A stretch of 64,000 bases of DNA. It comes from an uncultured Helicobacteraceae bacterium. GTDB lineage: Bacteria > Campylobacterota > Campylobacteria > Campylobacterales > Helicobacteraceae. The notes under the pieces were generated by a model. That model saw only the letters and a program-made list of their open reading frames with translations. It did no database searches and had not been told where the DNA came from. The stretch lies in assembly GCA_910578285.1 (NCBI GenBank), contig CAJTQL010000013.1, positions 4,500 to 68,499 of the forward strand, written 5' to 3'. This document shows, piece by piece, positions 53,046 to 61,575 of this stretch. Position 1 is the stretch's first letter, and every line of letters begins with the position of its first letter. The translations under genes were made by a program, and so were the position numbers.

Positions 53046-53873
53046 TTATCTGCATTCAAGCGATACGTTCGCGCTTGCACTAAATTCTCTGCCTTCTTGT
53101 ATGATGGGCAAAGTCGCTTTCATGTTTGGTGTTGGAGCTGCCCCACCCGCTTCTGCAATAGTCATATCGCTCGCCATTGCGCGCATCATTGGCGCGCGCG
53201 CACTTTGCCCAAAGTCGATTCGCTTGGGCGTACATTGTTTGCCCAAAATCGCGCTATAATCTTTTGCAAGAGCATTGGCTTGATTGATAATATTTTGATA
53301 TAAATGGCGCTGATGTGCTTTGAAATTCTCGCTTTCATGCTCATAGTTGGGCTCAAGTGCAGGGATATTTAGAATTGCATAGCCGCTTTGATTTGCGATT
53401 GTGTCCATATCAGAAAGCATAGCGCTATACGCGTCTAGCTGCTCTTTTTGAATCTTGCATGCAAAATGGGAATGCAATGAAAATCCCGCAATGCTACGTT
53501 GCCCATCATTAAAACGATAAGATGGCGCAACCTCATAGCTGCCGCCGCTGCAAAAGCTTTCTTTTTCAACACGGGCGAGAATCTGCACAAAAAGGCGCGA
53601 GATTGCGGCTTTGTCCTCGGAGCTAATTTCAGTTTTGGTGCTCAAAGACGAGCTGGCACTCAAGGTGGGGTTCGAGACAAAATATGTAGGCATAATTTTG
53701 ATGCTTGCTTGGAGATTCTGGCTAAGTTGTAATCCTTGTTGCGATTCTTGCGCACTCTGTATGGGCGCTTGGCTTGATGATTGAATAAAAAAAGTAAACA
53801 ACGCTCCAAGAATAAAAACAATCAGAATCCCAACGATTCCTGCAAAGGTTTTGAGTGTTTGCACTAGCGACAT
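53046..53873 (-). CDS. SIMPL (DUF541)-like membrane-anchored periplasmic protein
   Basis: 275 residues. One N-terminal membrane helix (FAGIVGILIVFILGALFTFF) and a periplasmic domain. The NIINQANALAKDYSAILGKQ helix, the following strand, and the ending REFSASANVSLECR match the C-terminal half of SIMPL/DUF541 proteins, whose partners vary. It lies 86 bases upstream of the exporter genes in the same direction and may be part of the transcript. Function unknown. Confidence 0.6.
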   Translation of the reverse strand: MSLVQTLKTFAGIVGILIVFILGALFTFFIQSSSQAPIQSAQESQQGLQLSQNLQASIKIMPTYFVSNPTLSASSSLSTKTEISSEDKAAISRLFVQILARVEKESFCSGGSYEVAPSYRFNDGQRSIAGFSLHSHFACKIQKEQLDAYSAMLSDMDTIANQSGYAILNIPALEPNYEHESENFKAHQRHLYQNIINQANALAKDYSAILGKQCTPKRIDFGQSARAPMMRAMASDMTIAEAGGAAPTPNMKATLPIIQEGREFSASANVSLECR

Positions 53874-53913
53874 GATAGCTCCTTTTTTGAGATATTATAC
53901 CCAAAATAGACAA

Positions 53914-53940
53914 AAGCGGGTAGAATCCGCTTTATTTTTC
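53914..53940 (+). promoter_or_regulatory. Hairpin with T-rich tail, overlapping a TAGAAT box before lysA
   Basis: AAGCGG-gtagaat-CCGCTT followed by TATTTTT lies just upstream of the lysA ribosome site. It looks like a weak intrinsic terminator or attenuator, but the loop contains TAGAAT in a place suitable for a -10 box, so it may simply be the promoter. Confidence 0.35.
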
Positions 53941-53951
53941 AAGGAAGTGTT

Positions 53952-55196
53952 ATGGAACAATCCTTTTTCCCTCGTATCAATGAGCTTATAGGGCGCTTTG
54001 GCACACCTTTATATCTCTATGATTTTTCACACATCACACAGCAATACCATGCGCTCAAAGACGAGTTTGCAGCGCGTAAATCGCTGATTGCTTATGCGCT
54101 GAAGGCAAACTCAAATTTGAGTCTTGTGGCGCATCTTGCACGTTTGGGTTCAGGCGCTGATTGTGTGTCGCTAGGCGAAGTCAAGCGAGCTCTGCTTGCG
54201 GGCATTGCGCCTTACAAAATCATCTTGAGCGGTGTAGGCAAGCAAGAGTACGAGATTCGTGAGGTGCTCAAAATCGGGATTCTATTCCTCAATGTCGAGA
54301 GTGAAGCCGAGCTATTATGTGTCGAAAAAGTTGCATGTGAGATTGGAATCTGCGCGCGCATTTCGTTGCGCGTCAATCCCGACATTGACCCAAAGACTCA
54401 CCCCTATATTTCCACAGGTTTGAGCGAAAATAAGTTTGGTGTGAGCATTGACGAGGCGAAGCGACTCTATCTCTATGCCCATAAATCCGAACATCTCGAG
54501 CCTGTGGCGATTCATTTTCATATAGGTAGTCAGATTCTAAGCTTAGAACCTCTCGCGCAATCTGTGCAAAAGATTGCTGCGCTTTTGCGCTCCTTGCTCG
54601 CTATCGGGCTGCCTTTGCGGTTTTTTGATGTGGGCGGTGGAATCGGAATCCCCTACAAAAACGAGCAGACGTTCGCACTCTATGACTATGCGCAAATGAT
54701 TCTCGCAAATCTAAGTGGGCTTGATGTAACGATTATCTGTGAGCCTGGGCGCTTTATTGTGGGCAATAGCGGGTTTTTGGTTTGTTCGGTATTGTATGAA
54801 AAAATCACGCAAAGCAAACGTTTTGTGATTGTCGATGGAGCGATGAATGATCTCCTGCGTCCAACACTCTATCAGGCGCATCATGATGTCATGGTGTGGC
54901 GCAATGGTTGGCTTGCAACAGACGATGGAACTGCGTGCGATGTTGTGGGACCCATTTGCGAAAGCGGCGATTGGCTTGCTAAAAATGTTGTCTTGCCACC
55001 ATTACAAAGCGGCGATTTGATTGTATTCAAGAGTGCAGGGGCGTATGGAATGGCAATGGCAAGCAATTACAATTCGCGCGAGCGTGCCGCAGAAGTCGCA
55101 TTTGACCACACAGGGAAAATTTGGCAGATTCGTGAGCGCGAGAGTTTGCAGAATCTTTGGGCGCTCGAACTGCCCTTTTTGCAAGCACAAAACTAG
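53952..55196 (+). CDS. lysA: Diaminopimelate decarboxylase
   Basis: 414 residues. The PLP lysine lies in AYALKANSNLS (about residue 50); HIGSQI, DVGGGIGIPY and CEPGRFIVGNSG bind the cofactor; the C-terminal half supplies CESGDWLAKN and AYGMAMASNYNSR, containing the active-site cysteine and tyrosine. It makes lysine from meso-diaminopimelate. AAGGAAGTGTT precedes the ATG. Convergent with the methyltransferase-like gene at six bases. Confidence 0.94.
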   Translation: MEQSFFPRINELIGRFGTPLYLYDFSHITQQYHALKDEFAARKSLIAYALKANSNLSLVAHLARLGSGADCVSLGEVKRALLAGIAPYKIILSGVGKQEYEIREVLKIGILFLNVESEAELLCVEKVACEIGICARISLRVNPDIDPKTHPYISTGLSENKFGVSIDEAKRLYLYAHKSEHLEPVAIHFHIGSQILSLEPLAQSVQKIAALLRSLLAIGLPLRFFDVGGGIGIPYKNEQTFALYDYAQMILANLSGLDVTIICEPGRFIVGNSGFLVCSVLYEKITQSKRFVIVDGAMNDLLRPTLYQAHHDVMVWRNGWLATDDGTACDVVGPICESGDWLAKNVVLPPLQSGDLIVFKSAGAYGMAMASNYNSRERAAEVAFDHTGKIWQIRERESLQNLWALELPFLQAQN

Positions 55197-55201
55197 CGCG
55201 A

Positions 55202-55807
55202 TTATGGCGCGAAAAAGAGAATTGGGAGAACACCAAACGCTTGCAATGTCTGCCACAGCAGCAGGAAAAACACGAAAAAAAACCACACAAGACTGCGTTT
55301 GATTTCTTTGTGCAAAAATTTGGGGCGCACGAGAATCTGCTCGGGCGTTTCAAAATGCCAGCGCGGGAAGAATCGCGGCACGGATTTTAGATATTGTCGA
55401 TACGAATCGCCAAATTTGTCGACAAGAAAGCTCTCCTCGCGCTTGATTGTGCGTTGATAAATCCAATAGAATCCGAGCGCACCAACAACCAAAAGTATTA
55501 TCTGTGCTTGCAATGCCAAAAGTCCCATAAAGGCGATAAATGAGAAAAAATACAATGGATTGCGTGTGTTGGCGTATGGTCCATAGTCGATGAATGTTTT
55601 GCCATCGATTCCTTCATTTTTCATACCCCCGATGAATAGTGTGCTATACAGCCGCCCGCCAACGCCCACACCCACAGCGATGACGCCAAGAACCTTACAG
55701 GCAATATCGATGGGGGGAGGGTAGGGCGATTTTGAAAAGAGTACCCAAAATGCACCCAAAATACCAAACGCAAAGGTATAAGGGAATCGATTGAAATGCT
55801 TTGCCAT
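55202..55807 (-). CDS. Isoprenylcysteine carboxyl methyltransferase-like membrane protein
   Basis: 201 residues with about five hydrophobic helices. The conserved YGPYANTRNPLYFFSF and KREESFLVDKFGDSYRQYLK stretches are the SAM- and lipid-binding motifs of the ICMT/PEMT family (RHPxY and EE type). Bacterial members methylate unknown membrane or small substrates. AAGGAAAATGC precedes the ATG. A tiny ORF ends nine bases upstream. Confidence 0.78.
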   Translation of the reverse strand: MAKHFNRFPYTFAFGILGAFWVLFSKSPYPPPIDIACKVLGVIAVGVGVGGRLYSTLFIGGMKNEGIDGKTFIDYGPYANTRNPLYFFSFIAFMGLLALQAQIILLVVGALGFYWIYQRTIKREESFLVDKFGDSYRQYLKSVPRFFPRWHFETPEQILVRPKFLHKEIKRSLVWFFFVFFLLLWQTLQAFGVLPILFFAP

Positions 55808-55816
55808 GCATTTTCC

Positions 55817-55903
55817 TTAGAAAACCCAATTGCGAGCTGCATTGGGCATAGGATTGATTTGTGTGGTCGTGATGTATGAGGGGATTTTATCATAATAAAA
55901 CAT
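55817..55903 (-). CDS. Possible 28-residue ORF before the methyltransferase gene
   Basis: ATG 55903 to TAA 55817 gives a short soluble peptide (MFYYDKIPSYITTTQINPMP then NAARNWVF) between the DsbC-like and methyltransferase-like genes. It has no strong ribosome site. It may be a leader or chance. Confidence 0.25.
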   Translation of the reverse strand: MFYYDKIPSYITTTQINPMPNAARNWVF

Positions 55904-55922
55904 AGACACCACGCCCCAAGAG

Positions 55923-56684
55923 CTATTGACCCATAACATGCACATATGGAACGCTGCGAATGAGCCCCGATTTGAACACCATTTCGGCATTTTGCGCGAC
56001 AAAACTTGTATCAATCTTTTTTTGTTTCTCGGGAATTTGATAATTTGCTGCATAGATTTTTTTGAGAATCTCAATCTTGCGCGCCGTTGTGTCTGCCTTT
56101 TGGAGTTCATTCACAAGAATCTGCGCGCGTACATACGATTCTTGCCCATTCAATGGAACGATAATCATTTTGACATTGCTTGTCAAAAGCCGCTTGTCAA
56201 GATTGGCAAGCTCTTCGCGGCAATAGGGGCAATCAGGGCTTGAGACAATGATTGTCGTTTGTGTTGCACCACTCTTTTGAGCTGGAATCTCCACGAAGCG
56301 CTCCGCCGGGAAACTTTCAAATAGCGCATTGAGCTGTGCATTTTTCTTGCTTTGGTTGAATGTGTCAATCTCGCTTAGCATCGATTCGATAATCGGGTCA
56401 TTTTGCTCCTTATTTGCGCTAAAAAAGAGTGCATTGAAAATCACAGCGCCTTTGCCATTGGCTGTGGCAAGAAATGGCGTGCGCTGTGCGCCTGTGGCAT
56501 TGCTAAACTCGACATTGACGATGCGCATGTCGTTCATGCCCACAAGTGTTTTAGATGCAATAATTTTGACTTTGTGCCCTGTTTGCGAGAGTACTTTGGT
56601 GAGATTTTCTTCAAAGCTTGCTGCAAAAAGTTGTGTGCTACAAGCAAGAGCGAGCAAACAACAAGATAAGATTTTGTGGCTCAT
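55923..56684 (-). CDS. DsbC-like periplasmic thiol:disulphide isomerase
   Basis: 253 residues from ATG 56684, with AAAGGAATC upstream (a longer reading is unsupported). Signal peptide ILSCCLLALACSTQLFAA is followed by an N-terminal region resembling the DsbC dimerisation domain (VKIIASKTLVGMNDMRIVNV) and a thioredoxin-like domain with the active site SSPDCPYCREEL and a C-terminal cis-proline segment IRSVPYVHV. It should shuffle or reduce disulphides in the periplasm. The CPYC motif differs from the CGYC of E. coli DsbC and occurs in several Campylobacterota Dsb proteins. Confidence 0.75.
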   Translation of the reverse strand: MSHKILSCCLLALACSTQLFAASFEENLTKVLSQTGHKVKIIASKTLVGMNDMRIVNVEFSNATGAQRTPFLATANGKGAVIFNALFFSANKEQNDPIIESMLSEIDTFNQSKKNAQLNALFESFPAERFVEIPAQKSGATQTTIIVSSPDCPYCREELANLDKRLLTSNVKMIIVPLNGQESYVRAQILVNELQKADTTARKIEILKKIYAANYQIPEKQKKIDTSFVAQNAEMVFKSGLIRSVPYVHVMGQ

Positions 56685-56787
56685 TTTATGATTCCTTTTG
56701 GGTAGATTTAAGCATTCTTTGCTTCTTTTTAGGATAGAATCTTCGCCTAACTTTGCAAACAATTCTTAAACATGAAAGGCTTCATAA

Positions 56788-56979
56788 ATGGCAAGACGAT
56801 GTATGTATTCAGGCAAATCTCCCATGGTTGGGAATAATGTGAGCCATGCGAACAATAAAACCAAGCGGCGGCTATTGCCCAATTTGCGCACAATGCGAAT
56901 CCAGCTTGAAGATGGCACACGCGTAAAGATTCGTGTCGCAGCTTCAGCACTAAGGACGCTCAAGAAAAATCGTTCCTAA
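56788..56979 (+). CDS. rpmB: 50S ribosomal protein L28
   Basis: 63 residues, the usual length. ARRCMYSGKSPMVGNNVSHA and KTKRRLLPNLRT are the standard L28 N-terminal signature. It is followed after six bases by the potassium channel gene, as in H. pylori HP0491-HP0490. The zinc-type second cysteine of some L28 proteins is absent. Confidence 0.95.
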   Translation: MARRCMYSGKSPMVGNNVSHANNKTKRRLLPNLRTMRIQLEDGTRVKIRVAASALRTLKKNRS

Positions 56980-56985
56980 ATCATC

Positions 56986-58119
56986 ATGGGCTTTTTGCAA
57001 AAGCTACAAGAACTGCTACATTGGGAGCGCAACGATCGCCCAGAAGTCGACCTTTCAGGCGAGCTCTATGAGCAGCTCAAGCCTTTTCGTCTGCCCTTCA
57101 TTTTGGTGCAGCTCGGGCTTTTTTTAGGCACGCTTGGCTATTTGCTCGTTACAGATTATACCCTTCTGCAGGCTTTTTTTCAAAGTAGCTATACCTTTAC
57201 GACTACAGGATTTGGTGCGCTTGGTGAGGACAAATTCGAGGGTCCAGCGATTTTCTATACTGCATTTTTGATGATTGCAGGTTCAGCAGTTCTTAGCTTT
57301 GCGACCATTAGCATCATCGATGTTCTCAATCGTGGCAAGCTTGTGAGTATTATCAAGGAGAGGAGAATGCTCTATCGTATCGCGCGTCTCAAAAAGCATT
57401 TTGTAATTTGTTATCATAACGAGTATACAATCCAGCTTTCACGGCAATTTCGCGAGGCACAGATTCCGTTTGTGGTGGTTGACCCTACGCCCAATTTTGA
57501 AGAAGAGGCACTCAAGTATCGCTATCCTTATTTTGTCAATGCCGACCCACATACCGAGATTGCTATGCTCAAAAGTCATCTCTCAAGTGCGCGCGGAATG
57601 ATTACCGTCTCGAAAAATGCTGCAGACAATATCGCCCAAATCGCCTCTGTGCGTCTCTTTGAAAAAGAGCTCAAACGCAAGCCCTATTATATCATTAGCA
57701 GTGCCGATTCTGACGAAGATGTTTCGCGTCTCAAAAAGCTTGGCAGTGATGTTGTTGTCTCGCCCACGCGCCTGCTTGCTCAACGCATGAGTACAATGGC
57801 AACACGACCTGATATGGAAAATCTGCTCGAGCAATTTATGTTCAAAACAGACACACCGCTTGACCTCGAAGAGATAGTCGTTCCGCGTGTGAGCTGGATG
57901 GCGCTCAAAAGGCTCAAGGAAACACACCTAAGCGAGATTGCTCCTGTGCATATTGTCGGAATTACTGAAAGGGGCGGCAAATTCATTTCAATGCCTGATG
58001 GCAACACAGTGGTAACAAGCGAATCGAAATTGCTCATCATCGGCACATCGCAAGGGATTCGCGCTGCCAAAAAGATGATTCTCAAACACGAAAAACCCGA
58101 GGAGTTGAAATATGTTTAA
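56986..58119 (+). CDS. Potassium channel with RCK domain (HpKchA-like)
   Basis: 377 residues. Two membrane helices (FILVQLGLFLGTLGYLLVTD, FYTAFLMIAGSAVLSFATIS) flank a pore loop with the filter-like FTTTGFGALGED. A cytoplasmic RCK/TrkA-N domain follows (HFVICYHNEYTIQLSRQFRE, VVDPTPNFEEEAL, VNADPHTEIAML) and a TrkA-C-like end. H. pylori HpKchA has the same size and the same rpmB neighbour. The filter has Ala where Asp usually follows (GFGA instead of GYGD). It would conduct K+ at the inner membrane. Overlaps argJ by eight bases. Confidence 0.85.
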   Translation: MGFLQKLQELLHWERNDRPEVDLSGELYEQLKPFRLPFILVQLGLFLGTLGYLLVTDYTLLQAFFQSSYTFTTTGFGALGEDKFEGPAIFYTAFLMIAGSAVLSFATISIIDVLNRGKLVSIIKERRMLYRIARLKKHFVICYHNEYTIQLSRQFREAQIPFVVVDPTPNFEEEALKYRYPYFVNADPHTEIAMLKSHLSSARGMITVSKNAADNIAQIASVRLFEKELKRKPYYIISSADSDEDVSRLKKLGSDVVVSPTRLLAQRMSTMATRPDMENLLEQFMFKTDTPLDLEEIVVPRVSWMALKRLKETHLSEIAPVHIVGITERGGKFISMPDGNTVVTSESKLLIIGTSQGIRAAKKMILKHEKPEELKYV

Positions 58120-59326
58120 TCTGTTTTCTCTCGATTCTGGAATCTGCGCCCCGAGTGGTTTTTTTGCTGATGGACTTTCGGCAGGACTAAAGCCGCCAAG
58201 CGCAAATGGAAAGAAATCGCTTGATGTCGCTTTTGTGCATGCGCACACGCTTTGTGATGTATTTGCGCTCTTCACAACAAATGCCTTTGATGCCGCGCCA
58301 ATTAAGCACGCAAAGGCGCTCATCGCCGCAAATGGCGGCGCGCTCAAAAGCAATTTTGTGCTTGTCAATACGAAGAATGCAAATGCGATGACAGGCAAAG
58401 AAGGCGTTGCTGATGTGCAGAATCTGCTGCATGCGTTGCAAGAAAAACACCCACAGATTCATAATCCGCTCATGAGCTCTACAGGCGTGATTGGCGTGCG
58501 TCTGCCAATGGAGAAAATTTCGAGTGTCTTTAGCGAGATAGATTTGAACGCACGCAACCCACACAACGCCGCGAATGCGATTCTCACAACCGACCGATTC
58601 ACCAAAGAAATCGCGTTTGAAGTCAAAACCGACAGCGGCACATTCACAATCGGCGCGATGTGTAAAGGCGCGGGAATGATTCACCCTAGCCTTGCAACAA
58701 TGCTCTGCTTCATCACCACAGATGCATGTGTCCCGCGCGAGGAAGGGCAGGAGCTTTTGCGGCTTGCAAGCGAAGAAAGCTTCAACGCTGTGAGTGTCGA
58801 TGGCGATATGTCGACAAACGACACGGTGCTCTTGCTCGCAAACGGGCAAAGTGGCGTGTTTGAGCGCGAGGCGTTCTTATATGCACTCAAAACAGCACTG
58901 CACAAGCTCGCGACAGACATGGCGCGCGATGGCGAAGGTGCAAATAAGCTTGTTGCCTTTGAAGTATGCGGCGCAAAGAATCGCGAACAAGCAAAGCGAG
59001 CGGCACGTGCGCTGTCATGTTCGTTGCTTGTCAAGACTGCGATTTTTGGTTGCGACCCAAATTGGGGCAGAATCGCCTCAACAATTGGCGCAAGCGGTGT
59101 GGATTGCGATGAATTGATGCTCACGATTTCTTTTGGTGATGTCTGCGTGTATCGCCATGGCGAGATTCTATTCGATGCGGCGACAGAAGCGCGCGCCGCC
59201 GAGATGATGCGCGCCGAATCATTACGCATTGTGTGTGATTTGGGGCAAGGCGATGGCGTGTTTGTTGCATATGGTTGCGATTTGGGCTATAATTATATAA
59301 AAATAAACGCGGATTACCGCTCGTAG
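58112..59326 (+). CDS. argJ: Bifunctional ornithine acetyltransferase/N-acetylglutamate synthase ArgJ
   Basis: 404 residues, the usual length. The self-cleavage region is KGAGMIHPSLATMLCF, with the Thr of ATML as the expected nucleophile; MSSTGVIGVRLPM, DGDMSTNDTVLL and FGCDPNWGRIASTIGASG are conserved. It recycles the acetyl group in arginine biosynthesis. H. pylori lacks this pathway, so the organism differs from it. The ATG overlaps the channel gene by eight bases. Confidence 0.92.
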   Translation: MFNLFSLDSGICAPSGFFADGLSAGLKPPSANGKKSLDVAFVHAHTLCDVFALFTTNAFDAAPIKHAKALIAANGGALKSNFVLVNTKNANAMTGKEGVADVQNLLHALQEKHPQIHNPLMSSTGVIGVRLPMEKISSVFSEIDLNARNPHNAANAILTTDRFTKEIAFEVKTDSGTFTIGAMCKGAGMIHPSLATMLCFITTDACVPREEGQELLRLASEESFNAVSVDGDMSTNDTVLLLANGQSGVFEREAFLYALKTALHKLATDMARDGEGANKLVAFEVCGAKNREQAKRAARALSCSLLVKTAIFGCDPNWGRIASTIGASGVDCDELMLTISFGDVCVYRHGEILFDAATEARAAEMMRAESLRIVCDLGQGDGVFVAYGCDLGYNYIKINADYRS

Positions 59327-59336
59327 TTGGAAAACA

Positions 59337-59963
59337 ATGCAGCAAATTGGTTCTCGAGAGCTTGCACAATATCTCCATGGCAAGTTTGACTGGCTCAAAA
59401 CTTATATCAAAAGCCACCCTTTGCCTGATATCTTTAGTGCGCCACATATTGACCCAAAAATGCGCGCAACAGAGGCTGCAAAGCTCGTTTTGCCTGTGCT
59501 CAAAAACCCAAAGGGGCTCATTCTCATGCGCCAATCAATCTATCGCAACACCAAAACAATCCCAATTCCACCCGAGGCACATGCCTATTCGCTTGCCGAT
59601 TCAGCGCACCCCATGCTGTTTATCAACGCGCAGCAGAATCTCGAGGAGCAAACACAGCTTTTTTTAATCGGAATCATTCGGCTCATGATGGATATGGACG
59701 GATTTTATGCATCTATTTTTGATAGCTCGATTAAAGAAAGCTATGCTGAAAAAGTGTATTATGAGGTGCGTGAGCTTGTTGGTAGCGAAGAATTTCTGAA
59801 GCCCGTGCGCGAGAATGATGTTTTGCGTGAGCGCGAAGATTCTCTTGGTGCGCTGTTTTTGCAGGCTGTGAGCAACGCTGTGTATGAGGGCAAATTGAGC
59901 AACCGCGAAGCTGCCGACCTCATCGATGTGAGCGAACGCACGCTTGTTTCGCTGTTTCCATAA
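59337..59963 (+). CDS. Hypothetical protein with C-terminal helix-turn-helix-like end
   Basis: 208 residues; 10 bases after argJ. Mostly helical with TQLFLIGIIRLMMDMDGFYA in the middle. The end, GKLSNREAADLIDVSERTLV, looks like a helix-turn-helix of the transcription-factor type. No family recognised; a cytoplasmic role is expected because no signal peptide is present. Confidence 0.6.
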   Translation: MQQIGSRELAQYLHGKFDWLKTYIKSHPLPDIFSAPHIDPKMRATEAAKLVLPVLKNPKGLILMRQSIYRNTKTIPIPPEAHAYSLADSAHPMLFINAQQNLEEQTQLFLIGIIRLMMDMDGFYASIFDSSIKESYAEKVYYEVRELVGSEEFLKPVRENDVLREREDSLGALFLQAVSNAVYEGKLSNREAADLIDVSERTLVSLFP

Positions 59964-59972
59964 GGATTGCAT

Positions 59973-60578
59973 GTGCAGATTCGAGATGACTCTCTCTTGC
60001 GTGCGCGCAATCTCATGCTCTATGGCACGATTTGTAGTTATTGCGATATATTTGAATACGTCTTCTTCCAGTTTATCGCATTTATCGCGTCTATCGTTTG
60101 TTTAGTCGGTGTCTATCGTTTTGCAAAACTCACGCATGCACCGCTGTTTGCGCTGCATATTCTGATGATTGCCGTTGGTGTTTTTCATGTTATGCTGCTC
60201 ATTTTCTTTCCGAGTAGCTTCGCGCTCTTTTTTCAAATCTTCTTCTCCGTTGTCGAGTTTTTGATTTTTTATAAAATCTATCTGCTCTTTTTTGCGCTCA
60301 CTGATGTTTGGCTCTTTCGCTCCACCATCATGCTTGGCGGCATTTTGCTTGTGCAAGAAATCGCGGCAATGCTCTATTTTGGGCATATCTTCTCGAATCG
60401 CTTGCTGCTTACCGCGTTGGCAGACTCATGGCAATTGTTAGCAAATGCCATGAGTTTTTCGCATGTTTGCTTGCTGTTTTTCTTGGTTGTCATGGGGTTT
60501 TTGATATGCACATATGTTGTGGTGCAAATCGCGGCGTTTTATCAGATTCAATCTGCACGTCTGCATAGCGCACCCTAA
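59973..60578 (+). CDS. Five- to six-helix membrane protein
   Basis: About 201 residues from GTG 59973 (AAGGATTGCAT upstream; TTG 59967 is also in frame). Hydrophobic helices include FIAFIASIVCLVGVYRF, LFALHILMIAVGVFHVMLLI, IFYKIYLLFFALTDVWLF and FSHVCLLFFLVVMGFLICTY. It follows the previous hypothetical gene by nine bases. Not recognised; the convergent ruvB gene overlaps its end by four bases. Confidence 0.6.
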   Translation: MQIRDDSLLRARNLMLYGTICSYCDIFEYVFFQFIAFIASIVCLVGVYRFAKLTHAPLFALHILMIAVGVFHVMLLIFFPSSFALFFQIFFSVVEFLIFYKIYLLFFALTDVWLFRSTIMLGGILLVQEIAAMLYFGHIFSNRLLLTALADSWQLLANAMSFSHVCLLFFLVVMGFLICTYVVVQIAAFYQIQSARLHSAP

Positions 60579-61567
60579 AGGAGCGAGCTTTTGTCCAAAA
60601 ACAGCGCATGCGCTTTGTTGGTGGCGATTCGCCCTTTTGCCGTGCGCTCGATATAGCCATTGGCAAAGAGATAGGGCTCGATGACATCTTCAATTGTTCC
60701 CTCATCTTCGCTAATGGCTGCAGCAAGCGCGCTTAGTCCCATTGGGCGATTATTGGTACAAAGTGTGCGCAGATATTTATGGTCAAGCGAGTCGAATCCG
60801 CTCTCGCTCACGCCGAGTTCCCCAAGTGCATATTGCGTTTGTGCAAGAGAAATATGCTTTTCATTGGCAACTTCGGCAAAATCGCGGATTCGGCGCAAAA
60901 GCCGCAATGCAACACGTGGTGTGCCGCGCGAACGTTTAGCAATTGCTCGCGCTGCTTCATGCTCGCAGCGCATTTGCAGCCGTTCTGCTGTCTTGATGAC
61001 GATGAGCATGAGCTCGGATTCTGTGTAGAAGTCAAGCCGAAATGTGATTCCAAAGCGCTCGCGCAGGGGCTTGCTAATCATTCCTGCCTTGGTGGTTGCA
61101 CCAATGAGTGTGAAATGCGCAAGGTCAATTTTGATGGTTTGCGCGGCAGGTCCAGAACCGATGATGATGTCGAGCCGAAAGTCTTCCATTGCGGGGTAGA
61201 GAATCTCTTCAATTGTTGGGCTAAGGCGGTGAATCTCGTCAATAAATAAAATATCGCCTTGCGAGAGATTGCTCAAGATTGCGGCTAAATCGCCCGCCTT
61301 TTCAATCGTGGGCGCGGCACTCACCTTGATGTTCGCAGCCATTTCTTCGGAGATGATGTGTGCAAGCGTGGTTTTACCAAGACCCGGGGGACCAAAAAAA
61401 AGCATGTGATCAAGCGGCTCGCCGCGTTTTTTTGCCGCAGCGATAAAAACTTGGAGATTCTTTTTGGTTTGCTCCTGCCCAACATAATCGCTCCAGCGAT
61501 TGGGACGCAAGAGATTGGAATCTTCGACATCAAAACTGCATTTTTCGATTTCGACAAATCGCTCCAA
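60575..61567 (-). CDS. ruvB: Holliday junction branch migration ATPase RuvB
   Basis: 330 residues from TTG 61567, with TTAGGTC upstream. Walker A FFGPPGLGKTTLAHII, Walker B LFIDEIHRLSP, sensor I LIGATTKAGMI and arginine finger LRERFGITF are present, followed by the winged-helix DNA-binding domain (RTAKGRIATNKAHALF). It drives branch migration with RuvA, not encoded here. Nine bases after panB. Confidence 0.95.
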   Translation of the reverse strand: MERFVEIEKCSFDVEDSNLLRPNRWSDYVGQEQTKKNLQVFIAAAKKRGEPLDHMLFFGPPGLGKTTLAHIISEEMAANIKVSAAPTIEKAGDLAAILSNLSQGDILFIDEIHRLSPTIEEILYPAMEDFRLDIIIGSGPAAQTIKIDLAHFTLIGATTKAGMISKPLRERFGITFRLDFYTESELMLIVIKTAERLQMRCEHEAARAIAKRSRGTPRVALRLLRRIRDFAEVANEKHISLAQTQYALGELGVSESGFDSLDHKYLRTLCTNNRPMGLSALAAAISEDEGTIEDVIEPYLFANGYIERTAKGRIATNKAHALFLDKSSLL

Positions 61568-61575
61568 GCGCTGAC

